Shown piece by piece: positions 63,721-64,000 of a DNA stretch of 64,000 bases. Both the position numbers and the translations under genes were made by a program. Position 1 is the first letter of the stretch. The number at the start of each line of letters is the position of its first letter. This DNA comes from Chionis minor. Taxonomy: Eukaryota; Chordata; Aves; Charadriiformes; Chionididae. The stretch lies in NCBI GenBank assembly GCA_013398295.1, contig VZSF01003923.1, positions 117,214 through 181,213 of the forward strand. The letters run 5' to 3'. The notes beneath the pieces are model-generated. The model was not told the origin of the DNA. It did no database searches and was given only the letters and a program-made list of their open reading frames with translations.

Positions 63721-64000
63721 AGGGTAGGAAAACGAGGAAGGAAGGGTCATTCTTATGCTCTTGGCAGGGAGTTCCCATGAGAACAATCCCTTCCCATGAG
63801 GGCAAGGGTTTCAAGGTGCAAAAGGAAACCCCTTAGCAATGGAAAGCATGTAAGAGATGGTACAACACCTCCTCCTCTCCCGGGCAAGTTGTCCTTGTTT
63901 GAGGGCACAAGTAAAGGTATTTCAGCCCGGACCTTGGGAATTCACTCTTGGAACAGCAGATCTGCAGTAAATCCTTTCTTGGAGTAGGCAGAGGCATCGT

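Larger units (their letters stand above)
62358..64000 (-). other. OBSCN: Intron upstream of the first visible exon
   Basis: Holds two CR1 fragments. The preceding DH exon (human FRNVRDIGRFHSS-like) is not present, so it lies beyond the right edge. Confidence 0.65.

Noticed and set aside
1..64000. CRISPR arrays, operons, tRNA or rRNA genes, bacterial-type elements
   Set aside because: None seen. The window is a vertebrate intron-exon landscape with avian retroelements.

Overview
The window is vertebrate nuclear DNA, almost certainly from a bird. The coding is split into short exons with GT-AG introns, CR1 LINE tails ending in ATTCTATGATTCTGTG-type sequence occur on both strands, and there are avian-type solo LTRs. 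The species cannot be told from the sequence.

One gene fills almost the whole window: the 3' half of obscurin (OBSCN), on the minus strand, read from right to left. I rebuilt 37 coding exons by translating the reverse complement and checking every splice junction for phase; all junctions chain without a break. From 62357 leftwards the shared part encodes most of the RhoGEF (DH) domain, the PH domain, two Ig domains and a linker (exons 62198-62357 to 50372-50477). The first part of DH, SH3 and the upstream Ig array lie beyond the right edge.

At the phase-1 donor next to 50372 the gene branches. Isoform A splices to a 43-nt microexon (43254-43296) and a 1.5-kb terminal exon (37858-39343). That exon encodes the non-modular, ankyrin-binding tail and stops at 37858; an AT-rich 3' UTR of about 3 kb with two AATAAA signals near 34.9 kb follows. 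Isoform B skips these and splices to 32467-32724, then through an Ig domain (29150-26548), kinase 1 (26065-20499 and the start of the next exon), a giant 3.66-kb exon with the inter-kinase linker (19615-15952), an Ig domain, an FN3 domain (13024-10735) and kinase 2 (9430-5525). The final stop is at 5525-5527. Known vertebrate obscurins follow the same plan: A isoforms anchor the sarcoplasmic reticulum through small ankyrin, and B isoforms carry two titin/MLCK-like kinases.

The introns and the 3' flank hold four solo LTRs (1329-2010, 6355-6913, 27140-27785, 56654-57311). All are flanked by 5-bp target duplications and all lie antisense to OBSCN. There are also several CR1 fragments, some only 44-85 bp from exons, and simple repeats. 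A single N at 46575 separates two identical 809-bp blocks, which looks like an assembly false duplication. The most novel-looking signal is a degenerate 40/80-residue tandem repeat in the inter-kinase exon (about 16.9-18.4 kb). From 1 to about 4.6 kb I see no convincing second gene.
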